From the NCBI GenBank assembly GCA_030615505.1, contig JAUWZD010000036.1, positions 1 through 41,239 on the forward strand: a stretch of 41,239 bases of DNA. The letters run 5' to 3'. The first letter of the stretch is position 1, and each line of letters opens with the position of its first letter. Below the pieces are notes generated by a model that was not told the DNA's origin, did not search any database, and saw nothing but the letters and a program-made list of their open reading frames with translations. Shown piece by piece: positions 24,387 to 32,925 of the stretch. Source of the stretch: Spirochaetales bacterium (GTDB taxonomy: Bacteria > Spirochaetota > Spirochaetia > SZUA-6 > DRHE01). A program made the position numbers and the translations under genes.

Positions 24387-24740
24387 AAGCCATCTACAAC
24401 AACCAGTTTCAGGTGGCGGCAATCAGTTTTCTGCCATTCATCGCTTGCTTTCGCGCAGTGTAAGAAGTCATGTTGCGATAGACTGCTTATCGACCCAAGA
24501 ATTCGTATTCTCTTACGCCGATTCAGCTTTGATAGAAGCTGCCGCCATTTATCTTGAGTTATGAGATGAGAAAACGCATTATTGTCAAATATGATAGCTG
24601 TTTGTTTCATGAATAAACACATGGTACGGCGATATTAGAATGCAATCGATGACATACGCCCGCGATTTCGTATAACATTGAATTTTCGATTGCGTGAATG
24701 CTACCTGGTTTTTAAAATTCGCGCAAGTATTCGCAAATTC
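24387..24740. other. Probable intron-derived and non-coding sequence
   Basis: On the minus strand just upstream of domain V, an open frame (to about 24622) has no protein-like homology and probably reflects intron domain IV sequence. GCAATCGA near 24634 and TCGATTGC near 24690 form an 8-bp inverted repeat about 50 bases apart. Nothing else is recognised. Confidence 0.4.
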
Positions 24741-24935
24741 TTACAAAATGGTGGAATTCACAAAGTGTTTCGCGAATTCATTATATATACGAATTTCGTA
24801 TATTACTCCATTTTGGTGATGTATCTGAACTACTTCGTGTATACATTCCTCTGGATGAAATCCTATTCTTTCCAAAACGTTTCTTAAATCATCAATATTG
24901 AGTTCTTCAAACCTGGGAGCCTGGTTATCAAACAT
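24741..24935 (-). CDS. Small hypothetical protein in the accessory island
   Basis: A 64-residue frame (MFDNQAPRFEELNIDDLRNV, LERIGFHPEECIHEV, NGVIYEIRIYNEF). The composition is protein-like and better than the opposing plus-strand frame, but there is no clear ribosome binding site and I recognise no family. It could be a free-standing small gene or a leftover of a larger one. Confidence 0.3.
   Translation of the reverse strand: MFDNQAPRFEELNIDDLRNVLERIGFHPEECIHEVVQIHHQNGVIYEIRIYNEFAKHFVNSTIL
24785..24803. repeat. Perfect 19-bp palindrome
   Basis: ATATACGAA and TTCGTATAT flank a central T. A related string, ATTTCGTATA, occurs about 125 bases to the left. Operator, element end, or chance in AT-rich DNA are all possible. 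Confidence 0.3.
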
Positions 24936-24967
24936 TATAAAAGATTTCAGGATTGTCCGTAAGGTGC

Positions 24968-25144
24968 TTAAGATGTATGTCCGGCTTTACTGAAGGCTTT
25001 TTCGATATCCTCAGGCATCTCACCGGCCATTAACCTGGCCCTGTAAATGGCCTGTTCTGAAAGAACCCGGGCAAGCTTTTTCCATTCTTGCTGATTGAGT
25101 GTTGTAATATCTATTTTAAGAGTATGCGCATTCCTAATTTCGCT
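24968..25144 (-). pseudogene. Fragment of a SWIM zinc-finger family protein
   Basis: A 58-residue open stretch without a start codon reads KIDITTLNQQEWKKLARVL, then SEQAIYRARLMAGEMPEDIEK and AFSKAGHTS. This is the conserved segment that precedes the Cys/His SWIM motif in one family of SWIM proteins (LSEQAIY.A.LLAGEMP.dIE..F..AG); those genes usually stand beside SNF2-type helicases. Both the N-terminal part and the zinc-binding part are missing. Confidence 0.55.
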
Positions 25145-25232
25145 TCATCAACAACAATCTAAGCTTCGTCCTCATTAGAAATTACATGTTATCGCCAATG
25201 AAATCTTGTCTGAGTTCAGGACACAGTTGGGA

Positions 25233-25261
25233 TTGAAAAAAAAATGTAGTTAATCTATTAT
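25233..25261 (+). promoter_or_regulatory. Likely sigma-70 type promoter for the cheY-PEGA-ftsY run
   Basis: TTGAAA (25233-25238) and TATTAT (25256-25261) are exactly 17 bases apart. Transcription would start about 35 bases before the cheY-like ATG, which itself has AGGATGA upstream. Confidence 0.5.
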
Positions 25262-25303
25262 TCCCGTAATGAGTAGCAGTATAAGCAGACAGGATGAGTT
25301 GCT

Positions 25304-25672
25304 ATGGCCATAAATGTTGCGATTGTCAATGACCTGACATTTATCAAGCTGGTCCTGCGTGACTTAATCGAAAAGGCTGGTTTCAGAGTGATTGGAGAGG
25401 CTTCAAACGGAGAAGAAGCCATTCAAATGTTTCTGGATAAGAAACCCGATGTAACACTGCTCGATATTACTATGCCCAAAATGGACGGTATTACCACATT
25501 AAAAAAAATTCTTGAAATTGACCCAAAAGCAAATGTAATCATGTGTTCGGCCTTGGGGCAGCAGAAATTAATTATTGATGCCATTCAGCTCGGGGCTAAA
25601 GATTTTATAGTCAAGCCTTTTCGTTCGGAACGGGTGATTTCCTCGATTAAAAAAACATTAAATATTGAATGA
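25304..25672 (+). CDS. CheY-like single-domain response regulator
   Basis: A 122-residue receiver domain with no output domain. The phosphoacceptor is Asp54 (TLLDITMPKMDG), the switch residue Ser82 (MCSALGQ), and the invariant lysine Lys104 (FIVKPF). The acidic pocket reads Asn9-Asp10 (IVNDLTF) instead of Asp-Asp. MCSALGQQ is the pattern of CheY proteins of the 'MCSA' group common in spirochaetes and Firmicutes. The stop overlaps the PEGA gene by four bases, so it is tied to that envelope protein rather than to a chemotaxis cluster; no kinase gene is nearby. Confidence 0.85.
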   Translation: MAINVAIVNDLTFIKLVLRDLIEKAGFRVIGEASNGEEAIQMFLDKKPDVTLLDITMPKMDGITTLKKILEIDPKANVIMCSALGQQKLIIDAIQLGAKDFIVKPFRSERVISSIKKTLNIE

Positions 25673-27123
25673 TGATAAAGATCAGCATTATCTGTTTTGC
25701 CCTCACTTTAATTTTTCAGCCCCCGGTAGATGGACAAAACTACTCTCAGTATACGGCTCCGGAGGATGACAAAGAGTTCTGGGATATTGGAATTTCCACC
25801 TTCCTGGGGGTCAACCTGGCAGTAGAAAACAGATATCTTACACACAGCCTGCCGCTGCTTATCAAAGAGCGCCTGGAAGCCATTCCCATTCATCATTTCG
25901 GAGAGATGGAACGGAAGGAGCACAGGAAGGCAATCATTCGCGCTGAAGAACGCAGTCTAGGTCAGGAGCTTATAAAGATTCGCTCGGAGAAGGATGAGCT
26001 AATATTTAAGAAATTGCAGAAACAGGAGAGGGAGGATAAACTGGAAGCTTATGACCAGCAGATCACAGAAATTATCGAGCACCTGAATGCGCTGAAACAG
26101 CTTGAACCGGAGGATATAACCTTTCCTGATGAAAAACCGGTCAGCTTCAAAGCGGGCGAAGAATCAGGCTTGCTGCTTAAATCCCCATTATACTCTCCTC
26201 TCAGGATGGCAAAACGTGAAGGGGTAGATCTTCTTATCTGGGGACGATTCGAGGAAGTCCAGGAGTATCTTTACCTCGAGGTAAAAGCACTTGATTCTGT
26301 CCTGGAACGGGAGATTTTTTCTTACAATGACGCTTTCTTAAGAGAGGAACTTTACAGCAGATTTGACAGTGTGATACAGGGCCTGGCATTGATCATTTTT
26401 GGGAGGGATTGGGCCTCGCTAATCGTAAAGCCTGAGCCTGAGAAGAGCATGCTCTATCTGGATAACGAATTCATCGGAAGCGGAGAAACTATAGTGGAGT
26501 ATCTGCTTCCTGGAATTAAAGAGCTGAGAATAGTAGCTTTAGGATTTGAGGAAAAGATTATAACCCTCAAGCTGAAGGCGGGTGAGATTTCAGAACAACT
26601 GGTAGCTTTACAGCCCATGGAAGATGAAAAAATTCTGTTTATAACGGATCCGCCCGGGGCTGGGGTTTATAGGGACTCAGTATGGCTGGGAAATACTCCG
26701 CTTGAAATAGACAAGACTCATAGTCCCAGGCGACTATTGTTTCAAAAGGAAGGATATTCGAATTATCCCTTTTATTTTTATCAAGAGACGAGTGGGGAAA
26801 TAAATATCTCACTGACAAAGGACCTGCTTGATAAAGAGGAGTTTCAGAAGAAAAGAAGGAACAGTTTTTATGCTGCTTTTGGAATCTGGGCCCTGACTGT
26901 ACCTGTTTCGATTTTTTTAAGGAGCAATTTCACCGATTATGCTCTGGCGCGCAACCAGGCCATTCTTGACAATAATATGGATGAGGCTGCCCGTCTTGAA
27001 TCTATAGCATACGATTTTCAGTACGCCTACTGGGGCAGCCTTGCGGTAAGCACTTCATTATTTATCAATATGATGATAAAGCTTATAAGATATGTTGCTT
27101 CGGCGGATCGAAAAGCGGGATAA
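25669..27123 (+). CDS. Secreted PEGA-domain protein with C-terminal membrane helices
   Basis: 484 residues. A signal peptide (KISIICFALTLIFQPPVDG) leads to an N-terminal domain (30-240) with a Glu/Lys-rich coiled coil (residues about 85-145). Two PEGA-like beta domains follow: ASLIVKPEPEKSMLYLDNEF (about 245-310) and ILFITDPPGAGVYRDSVWLG NTPLEI (about 323-380). Near the end two hydrophobic segments (YAAFGIWALTVPVSIFL and YWGSLAVSTSLFINMMI) would anchor it in a membrane. PEGA domains are thought to bind the S-layer or polymers. Coupled to the CheY-like gene by a four-base overlap. Confidence 0.7.
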   Translation: MMIKISIICFALTLIFQPPVDGQNYSQYTAPEDDKEFWDIGISTFLGVNLAVENRYLTHSLPLLIKERLEAIPIHHFGEMERKEHRKAIIRAEERSLGQELIKIRSEKDELIFKKLQKQEREDKLEAYDQQITEIIEHLNALKQLEPEDITFPDEKPVSFKAGEESGLLLKSPLYSPLRMAKREGVDLLIWGRFEEVQEYLYLEVKALDSVLEREIFSYNDAFLREELYSRFDSVIQGLALIIFGRDWASLIVKPEPEKSMLYLDNEFIGSGETIVEYLLPGIKELRIVALGFEEKIITLKLKAGEISEQLVALQPMEDEKILFITDPPGAGVYRDSVWLGNTPLEIDKTHSPRRLLFQKEGYSNYPFYFYQETSGEINISLTKDLLDKEEFQKKRRNSFYAAFGIWALTVPVSIFLRSNFTDYALARNQAILDNNMDEAARLESIAYDFQYAYWGSLAVSTSLFINMMIKLIRYVASADRKAG

Positions 27124-27132
27124 GAGGATAAA

Positions 27133-28017
27133 TTGATACTAAAGAAAAAAGGTCTGGCAGGTAAGTTAAAAGAGCTTTTCAAACTTGGCAAGAATGATGG
27201 GGCTTTTTTTGAGGATCTTGAGGAGATTCTAATTGAGGGAGATATCGGCGTAGATACTTCAGTCAGGCTGGTAGAAGAACTCAAAGAAAGGATACGCAGG
27301 GATAAGCTTAAAAACAACTCCGATTTTCTCGATGCCTTGAAAGATCTTTTAATGAGCTGTTTGAAGATCGAACCACTTCTGCCGGAACCAGATAAACTCA
27401 ATCTTTTCTTGATACTCGGAGTAAACGGGGTTGGAAAAACCACAACAATCGCCAAGCTGGCCTATTACTACCGTAAGAACGGGATTATCCGGAGTATTCT
27501 ATTAAGCGCCGGAGACACCTTCAGAGCTGCAGCTATTGATCAGCTCGTTCTATGGGGTAAGCGTCTTAAGCTTCCCGTTGTCAGGCAGTCGCCGGGGGCT
27601 GATCCCGGGGCTGTAATATTCGATTCCATTACCAGTGCCCGGGCTAAAGGTGCGGAGTTAGTGCTGGTGGATACTGCAGGAAGACTGCATAACAAGGCTC
27701 ATCTTGTTAGGGAACTGGTAAAAATAGACAAAGTGGTTACCTCAAGAATCGGAGGGGGAAACTACAAAAAGATACTGGTTTTAGATGCCACCACCGGACA
27801 GAATGCTATGCGGCAGGCGGAGGTTTTTCATGAGGCGGTTGGTGTGGACTCAATCATCTTAGCAAAGTATGATTCTACAGCCAGGGGAGGGATTGTCATT
27901 ACTATTTCTAAAAATCTCGGGCTTCCCTTTTCCTTCATGGGAATCGGAGAGAAGCTGGATAGCATTCAGCTTTTTGATAAAGACTCCTATTTAGAGAGCC
28001 TTATAGGAAGACAATGA
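27133..28017 (+). CDS. ftsY: Signal recognition particle receptor FtsY
   Basis: 294 residues; an SRP-type GTPase without the long acidic A-domain of E. coli FtsY. Motifs: an N-domain with ILIEGDIGVDTSVRLVEEL, G1 GVNGVGKTTT (96-105), DTFRAAAIDQL (128-138), G3 VDTAGR (179-184) and G4 AKYDSTARGG (244-253), where most homologues have TKLDGTAKGG. It docks SRP-ribosome complexes on the inner membrane. TTG at 27133 has GAGG a few bases upstream. The stop overlaps the next gene by four bases (ATGA). Confidence 0.93.
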   Translation: MILKKKGLAGKLKELFKLGKNDGAFFEDLEEILIEGDIGVDTSVRLVEELKERIRRDKLKNNSDFLDALKDLLMSCLKIEPLLPEPDKLNLFLILGVNGVGKTTTIAKLAYYYRKNGIIRSILLSAGDTFRAAAIDQLVLWGKRLKLPVVRQSPGADPGAVIFDSITSARAKGAELVLVDTAGRLHNKAHLVRELVKIDKVVTSRIGGGNYKKILVLDATTGQNAMRQAEVFHEAVGVDSIILAKYDSTARGGIVITISKNLGLPFSFMGIGEKLDSIQLFDKDSYLESLIGRQ

Positions 28018-29072
28018 TTTATGCCTTTTTCCTGTTGAGCCTTATACTTAATACATTCCTACAGGCTGAGGTGATCCAGGAAACTTTTTTTATCTCAAAT
28101 GAGTCCGGGCTGGCCTTTGAGGAAATAGGCTGGTATAGACAGGATGAGTTTACCCATGTGCTTAAAATTGAACGTAGCGGCAGTAAGGAAGTAAGAACTC
28201 TCTATGAATCCGGAGAGGAGAAGAAGAGATGGGTGATATTACCGGATCAGGAGTGGATTTATGAGCATGGTGAGCTGACTATGATGAGCCTTTTTAGTGA
28301 GCAAGGAAGATTGCTCGAAGAGCACAGCTACGAGCATGGAGATGAAGTGGAAAAGACTGTTTTTCACTACTTAACGGGAGGTCTGTCCTATACAGAGACT
28401 TTTGATGGAGATGAGAATCTCCTCTATATGGATGAATATAGATTGTCTTCCAGGGGGCGTTTGCGTGAGGTTAAGAGAATCTGGGCGGATAATGAAAAGC
28501 AGGATCAGACTCTATTACTGACAACATCGGGCGGCAACCTATACGAGGAGCAGCATACTGCTTCCGGCAAGGATCTTATATACCGCTTTAACTCTTCCGG
28601 CAAACTATTATGCCGGGAATTGTGGGTGGATAATAATCTTTCCATGAGAGAAAGAATTACTTATGCAGGCGAAACTAAAGTGCCTGTATCTTCAGTGGAG
28701 ATAAATTACAGAGATAACAGATCGATTCATAAAGCATATGATGAGCAAGGCAGACTCTTAAGACAGATTGTTGAAGGGGATGGGAAGAGAATTGAGGTGC
28801 TTGAATTCTCTTATGATGATGAGGGAAGAAAAAGTCAAAAGGTGCGCAAAAGCGAAAAGGGGCTTGAGAAGTGGAAATACTTTTACGATTCGGAGGGAGA
28901 GCTTGTACAGGAGAAATACTGGCGAAGAGGGGCATTGGAAAAAAACACTCTGTATAAGGAAGATGACACCCGGATTGAAGAGCTATTCCGGAATAAAAAA
29001 CTGTTTATACGCATAACCTTTAAGAGGGATGAGAAAATTAAGGAGGAGTTCATTAGAGGTTCGGCGCAATGA
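28014..29072 (+). CDS. Secreted YD/MORN-like repeat protein
   Basis: 352 residues with a signal peptide (IYAFFLLSLILNTFLQA). The rest consists of repeated beta hairpins of the type 'YDEQGRLLRQIVEGDG', 'FSYDDEGRKSQK', 'YFYDSEGELVQEKYW', 'LFSEQGRLLEEHSY', similar to YD/RHS or YwqK-type repeats, about 20-25 residues each. Such proteins are exported and sit at the cell surface or in the periplasm; the exact role is unknown. Translationally coupled to ftsY before it and to the lolC-type gene after it by ATGA overlaps, which is a strong argument for one operon. Confidence 0.65.
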   Translation: MIYAFFLLSLILNTFLQAEVIQETFFISNESGLAFEEIGWYRQDEFTHVLKIERSGSKEVRTLYESGEEKKRWVILPDQEWIYEHGELTMMSLFSEQGRLLEEHSYEHGDEVEKTVFHYLTGGLSYTETFDGDENLLYMDEYRLSSRGRLREVKRIWADNEKQDQTLLLTTSGGNLYEEQHTASGKDLIYRFNSSGKLLCRELWVDNNLSMRERITYAGETKVPVSSVEINYRDNRSIHKAYDEQGRLLRQIVEGDGKRIEVLEFSYDDEGRKSQKVRKSEKGLEKWKYFYDSEGELVQEKYWRRGALEKNTLYKEDDTRIEELFRNKKLFIRITFKRDEKIKEEFIRGSAQ

Positions 29073-30379
29073 AACTACGATTCATTCGTTTTGTTGCATT
29101 AAGGTATTTTAAAGCTAAAAGACGTAGTAAAGGAGTGACCTCAACCGTTCTCTCCATTTCCGGCGTGGCCGTGGGGGTGATGACTCTTACATCTGTACTG
29201 GCGGTTATGAATGGGTTTCAACTGGGGTTCATAGAGAGCATACTATCGATAAGCTCGTATCATATCCAGATCAAGAGCATAGATAGGGCGCGCCTGAATA
29301 ATGAGCAGTTGGAATTGGTGGCCGGATTAGAGGGTATTGAATCCGTAGTACCTTTCACTGAGCATCAGACAATTGCCCGGGGCTTTTTCTCAAATCAGCG
29401 GGGCTGCTTAATCCGCGGACTCCCCCCCGATGTTGCTGATCTGGACCCAGGTTTAATAAACCGTCTGGACATAGTGGAGGGAATCTTTAATATTGAGCTG
29501 CCCAATTCTATTGTACTGGGCGCTGAGCTTGCCCGTCACATAGGAATTACGGTGGGCGATCCAGTATCCCTTCTGGCCCTGACCGGGAGTTCTTTTAAGG
29601 GTCTCAACCCTGAAGAACAGGTTTTTACTGTGACCGGGCTGTTTAAGAGCGGCTACTATGAGTTTGATCTGGGCTGGGCCTTCGTATCTATTAACACGGC
29701 AATTGAAAATTTTGAACAAGGCCTGGAATTCGGAATAAGCTATGGAATTAAGATTCAGAACAGATTCAAAGACCAGATTGCTGTTCGACGGATTAAAAAC
29801 ATATTGAATGATGGTGAGTTTAAGATTGGAACCTGGCGAGAGTATAACCGGGCATTTTTTGGCGCTCTATTAATGGAAAAGATACTGATGATGGTTCTGA
29901 TCGGGCTGATCTTTATTGTCGTTGGTTTCAACATCTATCATATGCTCAGAAGAGCTGTTCAGGAGCGTTATGAGGAAATCGGAGTTCTTAAAGCCCTGGG
30001 TGCTTCAAGCAGAGCTGTTCAGTATATTTTTGTACTGGAAGGCTTATTAATCGGAATTTTAGGCGGAGGGCTTGGAATGCTTCTGGGACTATTAATATCT
30101 GTGAATATAAACCAGGTATTTTCCGCAGCCGAAGAGCTTACAAATGGGATCCTGTTCCTGATTGAGGGATTAGTATATCCCCTTGTTGGATCTAAAGTGG
30201 AACGCTTCTCTCTGTTTTCACCCGCTTACTTCTATATAAGTGAGGTCCCCAGCCGGGTGCTGCTTCATGAAGCGTTCTTAATTAATCTCTTTGCTCTGTT
30301 TTCATCATGTATCGCCTCATTAATGGCATCGTTAAAAGTATCTGATATAAAGCCTGCTCAGGTTATCAGGTATGAATAA
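29069..30379 (+). CDS. lolC: LolC/LolE-type lipoprotein-releasing permease (first)
   Basis: 436 residues with the FtsX/MacB layout: one N-terminal helix (VTSTVLSISGVAVGVMTLTS), a large periplasmic domain (about 50-265), and three C-terminal helices starting LMMVLIGLIFIVVGFNIYHM with the coupling motif RYEEIGVLKALGASS. With LolD and the second permease it forms the LolCDE complex, which extracts outer-membrane-bound lipoproteins. Its presence argues for a double-membrane cell. Which of the two is the true LolC is a guess from order. Confidence 0.82.
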   Translation: MKLRFIRFVALRYFKAKRRSKGVTSTVLSISGVAVGVMTLTSVLAVMNGFQLGFIESILSISSYHIQIKSIDRARLNNEQLELVAGLEGIESVVPFTEHQTIARGFFSNQRGCLIRGLPPDVADLDPGLINRLDIVEGIFNIELPNSIVLGAELARHIGITVGDPVSLLALTGSSFKGLNPEEQVFTVTGLFKSGYYEFDLGWAFVSINTAIENFEQGLEFGISYGIKIQNRFKDQIAVRRIKNILNDGEFKIGTWREYNRAFFGALLMEKILMMVLIGLIFIVVGFNIYHMLRRAVQERYEEIGVLKALGASSRAVQYIFVLEGLLIGILGGGLGMLLGLLISVNINQVFSAAEELTNGILFLIEGLVYPLVGSKVERFSLFSPAYFYISEVPSRVLLHEAFLINLFALFSSCIASLMASLKVSDIKPAQVIRYE

Positions 30380-30382
30380 GAT

Positions 30383-31057
30383 ATGAAGATACTGGATGTT
30401 ATCTCCCTCAAGAAAGTGTATCGCACCGGTTCTGAAGATCTGACTGTGCTGAAAGAGGTTAACCTCTCTGTCAACCAGGGAACCACCACCGTAATATCCG
30501 GGGAGAGCGGTTCGGGGAAATCAACTTTTTTATATCTCATAGGCGGATTAGACACTGTGACCTCCGGAAAAATCATCTTTAAAAATATAAATATTGCTTC
30601 AAGCAGTGAGTCCGATCTGACAGGCTACCGCTGTAAGCAGCTCGGCTTTATCTTCCAGTTTCACTATCTGCTGAAAGATTTTACTGCTTTTGAGAATGTC
30701 CTGATGCCCTCTTATATAATGGGAATCCCACTTCAACGCGCACGGCTGAGAGCGGAGAAACTCCTTGAAAGAGTCGGCCTGGTTGCCAGAATGAGGCATT
30801 ACCCCGTTCAACTCTCCGGGGGTGAACGCCAGCGTGTTGCTGTTGCCAGGGCTTTGATGAATGATCCGGTTCTCATTCTGGCGGATGAACCGACAGGTAA
30901 TCTTGATGAGAAAAATTCAATCCAGGTCAAGAATATTCTGTTCGAATTGGTAAATGAATACGGCAAAACTATGATCCTGGTCAGCCATAATCCTGAACTG
31001 GCGGATGCCGGAGACCGGCATTTTCATTTAGAGCATGGGGTTTTAAGCCAGGTATGA
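30383..31057 (+). CDS. lolD: LolD-type ABC ATPase
   Basis: 224 residues, the standard length. Walker A SGESGSGKST, Q-loop FIFQFHYLLKDFTAFENVLMP (in the MacB/LolD class, split over two elements), signature LSGGERQRVAVARAL, Walker B LILADEPTGNLD, H-loop VSHNPEL. It drives the two flanking permeases; the genes are three bases apart upstream and overlap by four downstream. Confidence 0.9.
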   Translation: MKILDVISLKKVYRTGSEDLTVLKEVNLSVNQGTTTVISGESGSGKSTFLYLIGGLDTVTSGKIIFKNINIASSSESDLTGYRCKQLGFIFQFHYLLKDFTAFENVLMPSYIMGIPLQRARLRAEKLLERVGLVARMRHYPVQLSGGERQRVAVARALMNDPVLILADEPTGNLDEKNSIQVKNILFELVNEYGKTMILVSHNPELADAGDRHFHLEHGVLSQV

Positions 31058-32355
31058 AGCTTCATTTTCCCCTATACCTCGGATTGAGGAATCTTTTTGG
31101 TAAAAACGGCAGATTGTCTTCCCATCTCAAGGGTGCAATTATCGGCATGGCCCTAAGCCTCATTCCACTGATTGTGGTCTTAGAGGTAGCCGACGGAATG
31201 ATTGAGGGGATTACCCGCAGGTATCTCGAATTAGGAACCTATCATCTGCAGATTACACTTCCCAGGGAATACAGTATGAAAGAGTATCAATTTTTTGCTG
31301 AAGAAGTAGAGAAGATCGGGAGCGTTCAGCATGTAATAATCGAGAGGCAGGGTATGGGGCTTTTGTATTCCGAGACAGCCCGTTCAGGTGTTACGATTCG
31401 GGCTGTTCCTGACTCTCTCTATGAGGATGATGAAAATTTCAGGAAATACGTTTCTTTGGTTTCCGGCAGCTTCAACCTCAAGCAATCTGAATCCATCATT
31501 CTGGGTAATGGAGTTGCTGAGCTTCTGGGTGCGGGTGTGGGGGATAAGGTTAAACTGCTTACTACAATCAGCTCAGCCAGGACAAAAAAACGCTATATTC
31601 CTAAGATATCTCACTTCACAGTTACCGGGATCTTTTCAAGCGGCTACCAGGAACTTGATAAGCTCTGGATTTATATTCCCCTGAACACTGGAGAGCGTAT
31701 CCTGAGCTTAAGCAATTCCAGCCAGTTCATGGGCATAAAACTACTTGATCCCTTTGATAATTTAGACAAACAGATCGCGCTGTTACAGAGTTTTATCCCG
31801 GCAGAAGCCGGTATCAATACATGGTATCAACTGGAAAAGGCAAATTACAAATCTTTTCAAACGACAAAGGCCCTATTGCTTTTTATTATGGCACTGATTG
31901 TGATGGTAGCTTCAATAAATATTTCATCAAGCCTTATTATGGTTGTAATGGAAAAGACCCGGGAGATCGGAATATTGAAAGCCATGGGCGCAGCGCCCAG
32001 GAATATCAGATTGAGCTTTCTGTTCACCGGTTGTTTCACGGGCCTGGCGGGCACCCTTATTGGTTTGGCACTGGGGCTTCTAATTGCAGTGAATATAAAC
32101 GAGCTTATTATAGGAATAGAGTATTTAGTCAATCATGTAGTAAATCTAGTTGAATTTATGTTTAGATTAGAGGCGGTTCATCCGGTAGAGATATTCAATA
32201 CGGCTTTTTATTTAGAGGAAATCCCTATACGAATAGGCTTAAGGGAATTATTTGCGGTTTCCGTATTGACACTGCTTCTGTCTGCCTCTGCCTCCTATTT
32301 TCCGGCCCGCAGCGCCGGAGGGATCAAGCCTTTAGAAATATTCCGTAAATATTGA
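31054..32355 (+). CDS. lolE: LolC/LolE-type lipoprotein-releasing permease (second)
   Basis: 433 residues and the same topology as the first permease: N-terminal helix (IIGMALSLIPLIVVLEVADG), periplasmic domain with GNGVAELLGAGVGDKVKLL, then KALLLFIMALIVMVASINIS and the coupling segment KTREIGILKAMGAAP, and two last helices. The two permeases are clearly different in sequence, so this is a heterodimeric LolCDE rather than the LolF type. Confidence 0.82.
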   Translation: MKLHFPLYLGLRNLFGKNGRLSSHLKGAIIGMALSLIPLIVVLEVADGMIEGITRRYLELGTYHLQITLPREYSMKEYQFFAEEVEKIGSVQHVIIERQGMGLLYSETARSGVTIRAVPDSLYEDDENFRKYVSLVSGSFNLKQSESIILGNGVAELLGAGVGDKVKLLTTISSARTKKRYIPKISHFTVTGIFSSGYQELDKLWIYIPLNTGERILSLSNSSQFMGIKLLDPFDNLDKQIALLQSFIPAEAGINTWYQLEKANYKSFQTTKALLLFIMALIVMVASINISSSLIMVVMEKTREIGILKAMGAAPRNIRLSFLFTGCFTGLAGTLIGLALGLLIAVNINELIIGIEYLVNHVVNLVEFMFRLEAVHPVEIFNTAFYLEEIPIRIGLRELFAVSVLTLLLSASASYFPARSAGGIKPLEIFRKY

Positions 32356-32375
32356 AGGATTGAAGAGCTTTTTCC

Positions 32376-32403
32376 TTGATTTATCTGAGATTTTTTTTAT
32401 TAT
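32376..32403 (+). promoter_or_regulatory. Possible promoter for mcsA-mcsB-clpC
   Basis: TTGATT (32376-32381) and TATTAT (32398-32403) are 16 bases apart in the 69-base gap after lolE. The transcript would start about 15 bases before the mcsA ATG. No CtsR-type heptad repeat was seen. Confidence 0.35.
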
Positions 32404-32424
32404 AACATCTAGAGTGTTTAAAGT

Positions 32425-32925
32425 ATGAAGTGCGATATTTGCAGAGTACAAGAAGCAGTTATCCATATCCAGCAGATTATCGGTAAGGAGCGTATGGACC
32501 TGCATCTCTGCGAATCATGTGCCCTGGAAAGAGGAATCACAGGGAATGAGGATAAAATTGAATTGTCTATCTCAAATCTCTTAACCGGGTTGATTAATCT
32601 TCGCAATATTAAAGGCTTGAGAAAGAAGGTATGTCCCAGATGTGGATCATCCTGGGAAGAGATTAAAAGGCATGAGAAGTTGGGATGTGTGGAGTGTTAC
32701 ACAGTTTACAGCAGGGAGATTCGTTCACTTATGAACAAAATGGTGAGTAAAAGCCAGCATAAGGGAAAGTATCCCCATAGACTTTTAACTTATAAGACAT
32801 TTTTAGTGGATGTGATAAAATTAAAAGATGGGCTTGAAGAAGCAGTCAAGCGTGAAGATTATGAGAGAGCGGCCGTTTTACGGGACAGGATAAAGAAGAT
32901 AGAGGAATTTCCCGGGGAGCAGTAA
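32425..32925 (+). CDS. mcsA: McsA-like zinc protein, activator of McsB
   Basis: 166 residues. Zinc-finger pairs: CDIC (3-6) with CESC (31-34), and CPRC (70-73) with CVEC near 90. The C-terminal UVR motif is EEAVKREDYERAAVLRDRIK. In Bacillus McsA activates the arginine kinase McsB and adapts it to ClpC. No strong ribosome binding site precedes the ATG. It overlaps mcsB by one base. Confidence 0.88.
   Translation: MKCDICRVQEAVIHIQQIIGKERMDLHLCESCALERGITGNEDKIELSISNLLTGLINLRNIKGLRKKVCPRCGSSWEEIKRHEKLGCVECYTVYSREIRSLMNKMVSKSQHKGKYPHRLLTYKTFLVDVIKLKDGLEEAVKREDYERAAVLRDRIKKIEEFPGEQ

Noticed and set aside
24257..24622. 121-codon minus-strand frame through the intron remnant
   Set aside because: It runs through domain V and VI of the intron, so it is structural RNA sequence rather than a protein gene.
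24678..24887. 69-codon plus-strand frame in the accessory island
   Set aside because: Low-complexity, AT-driven composition and opposite to a better minus-strand frame.
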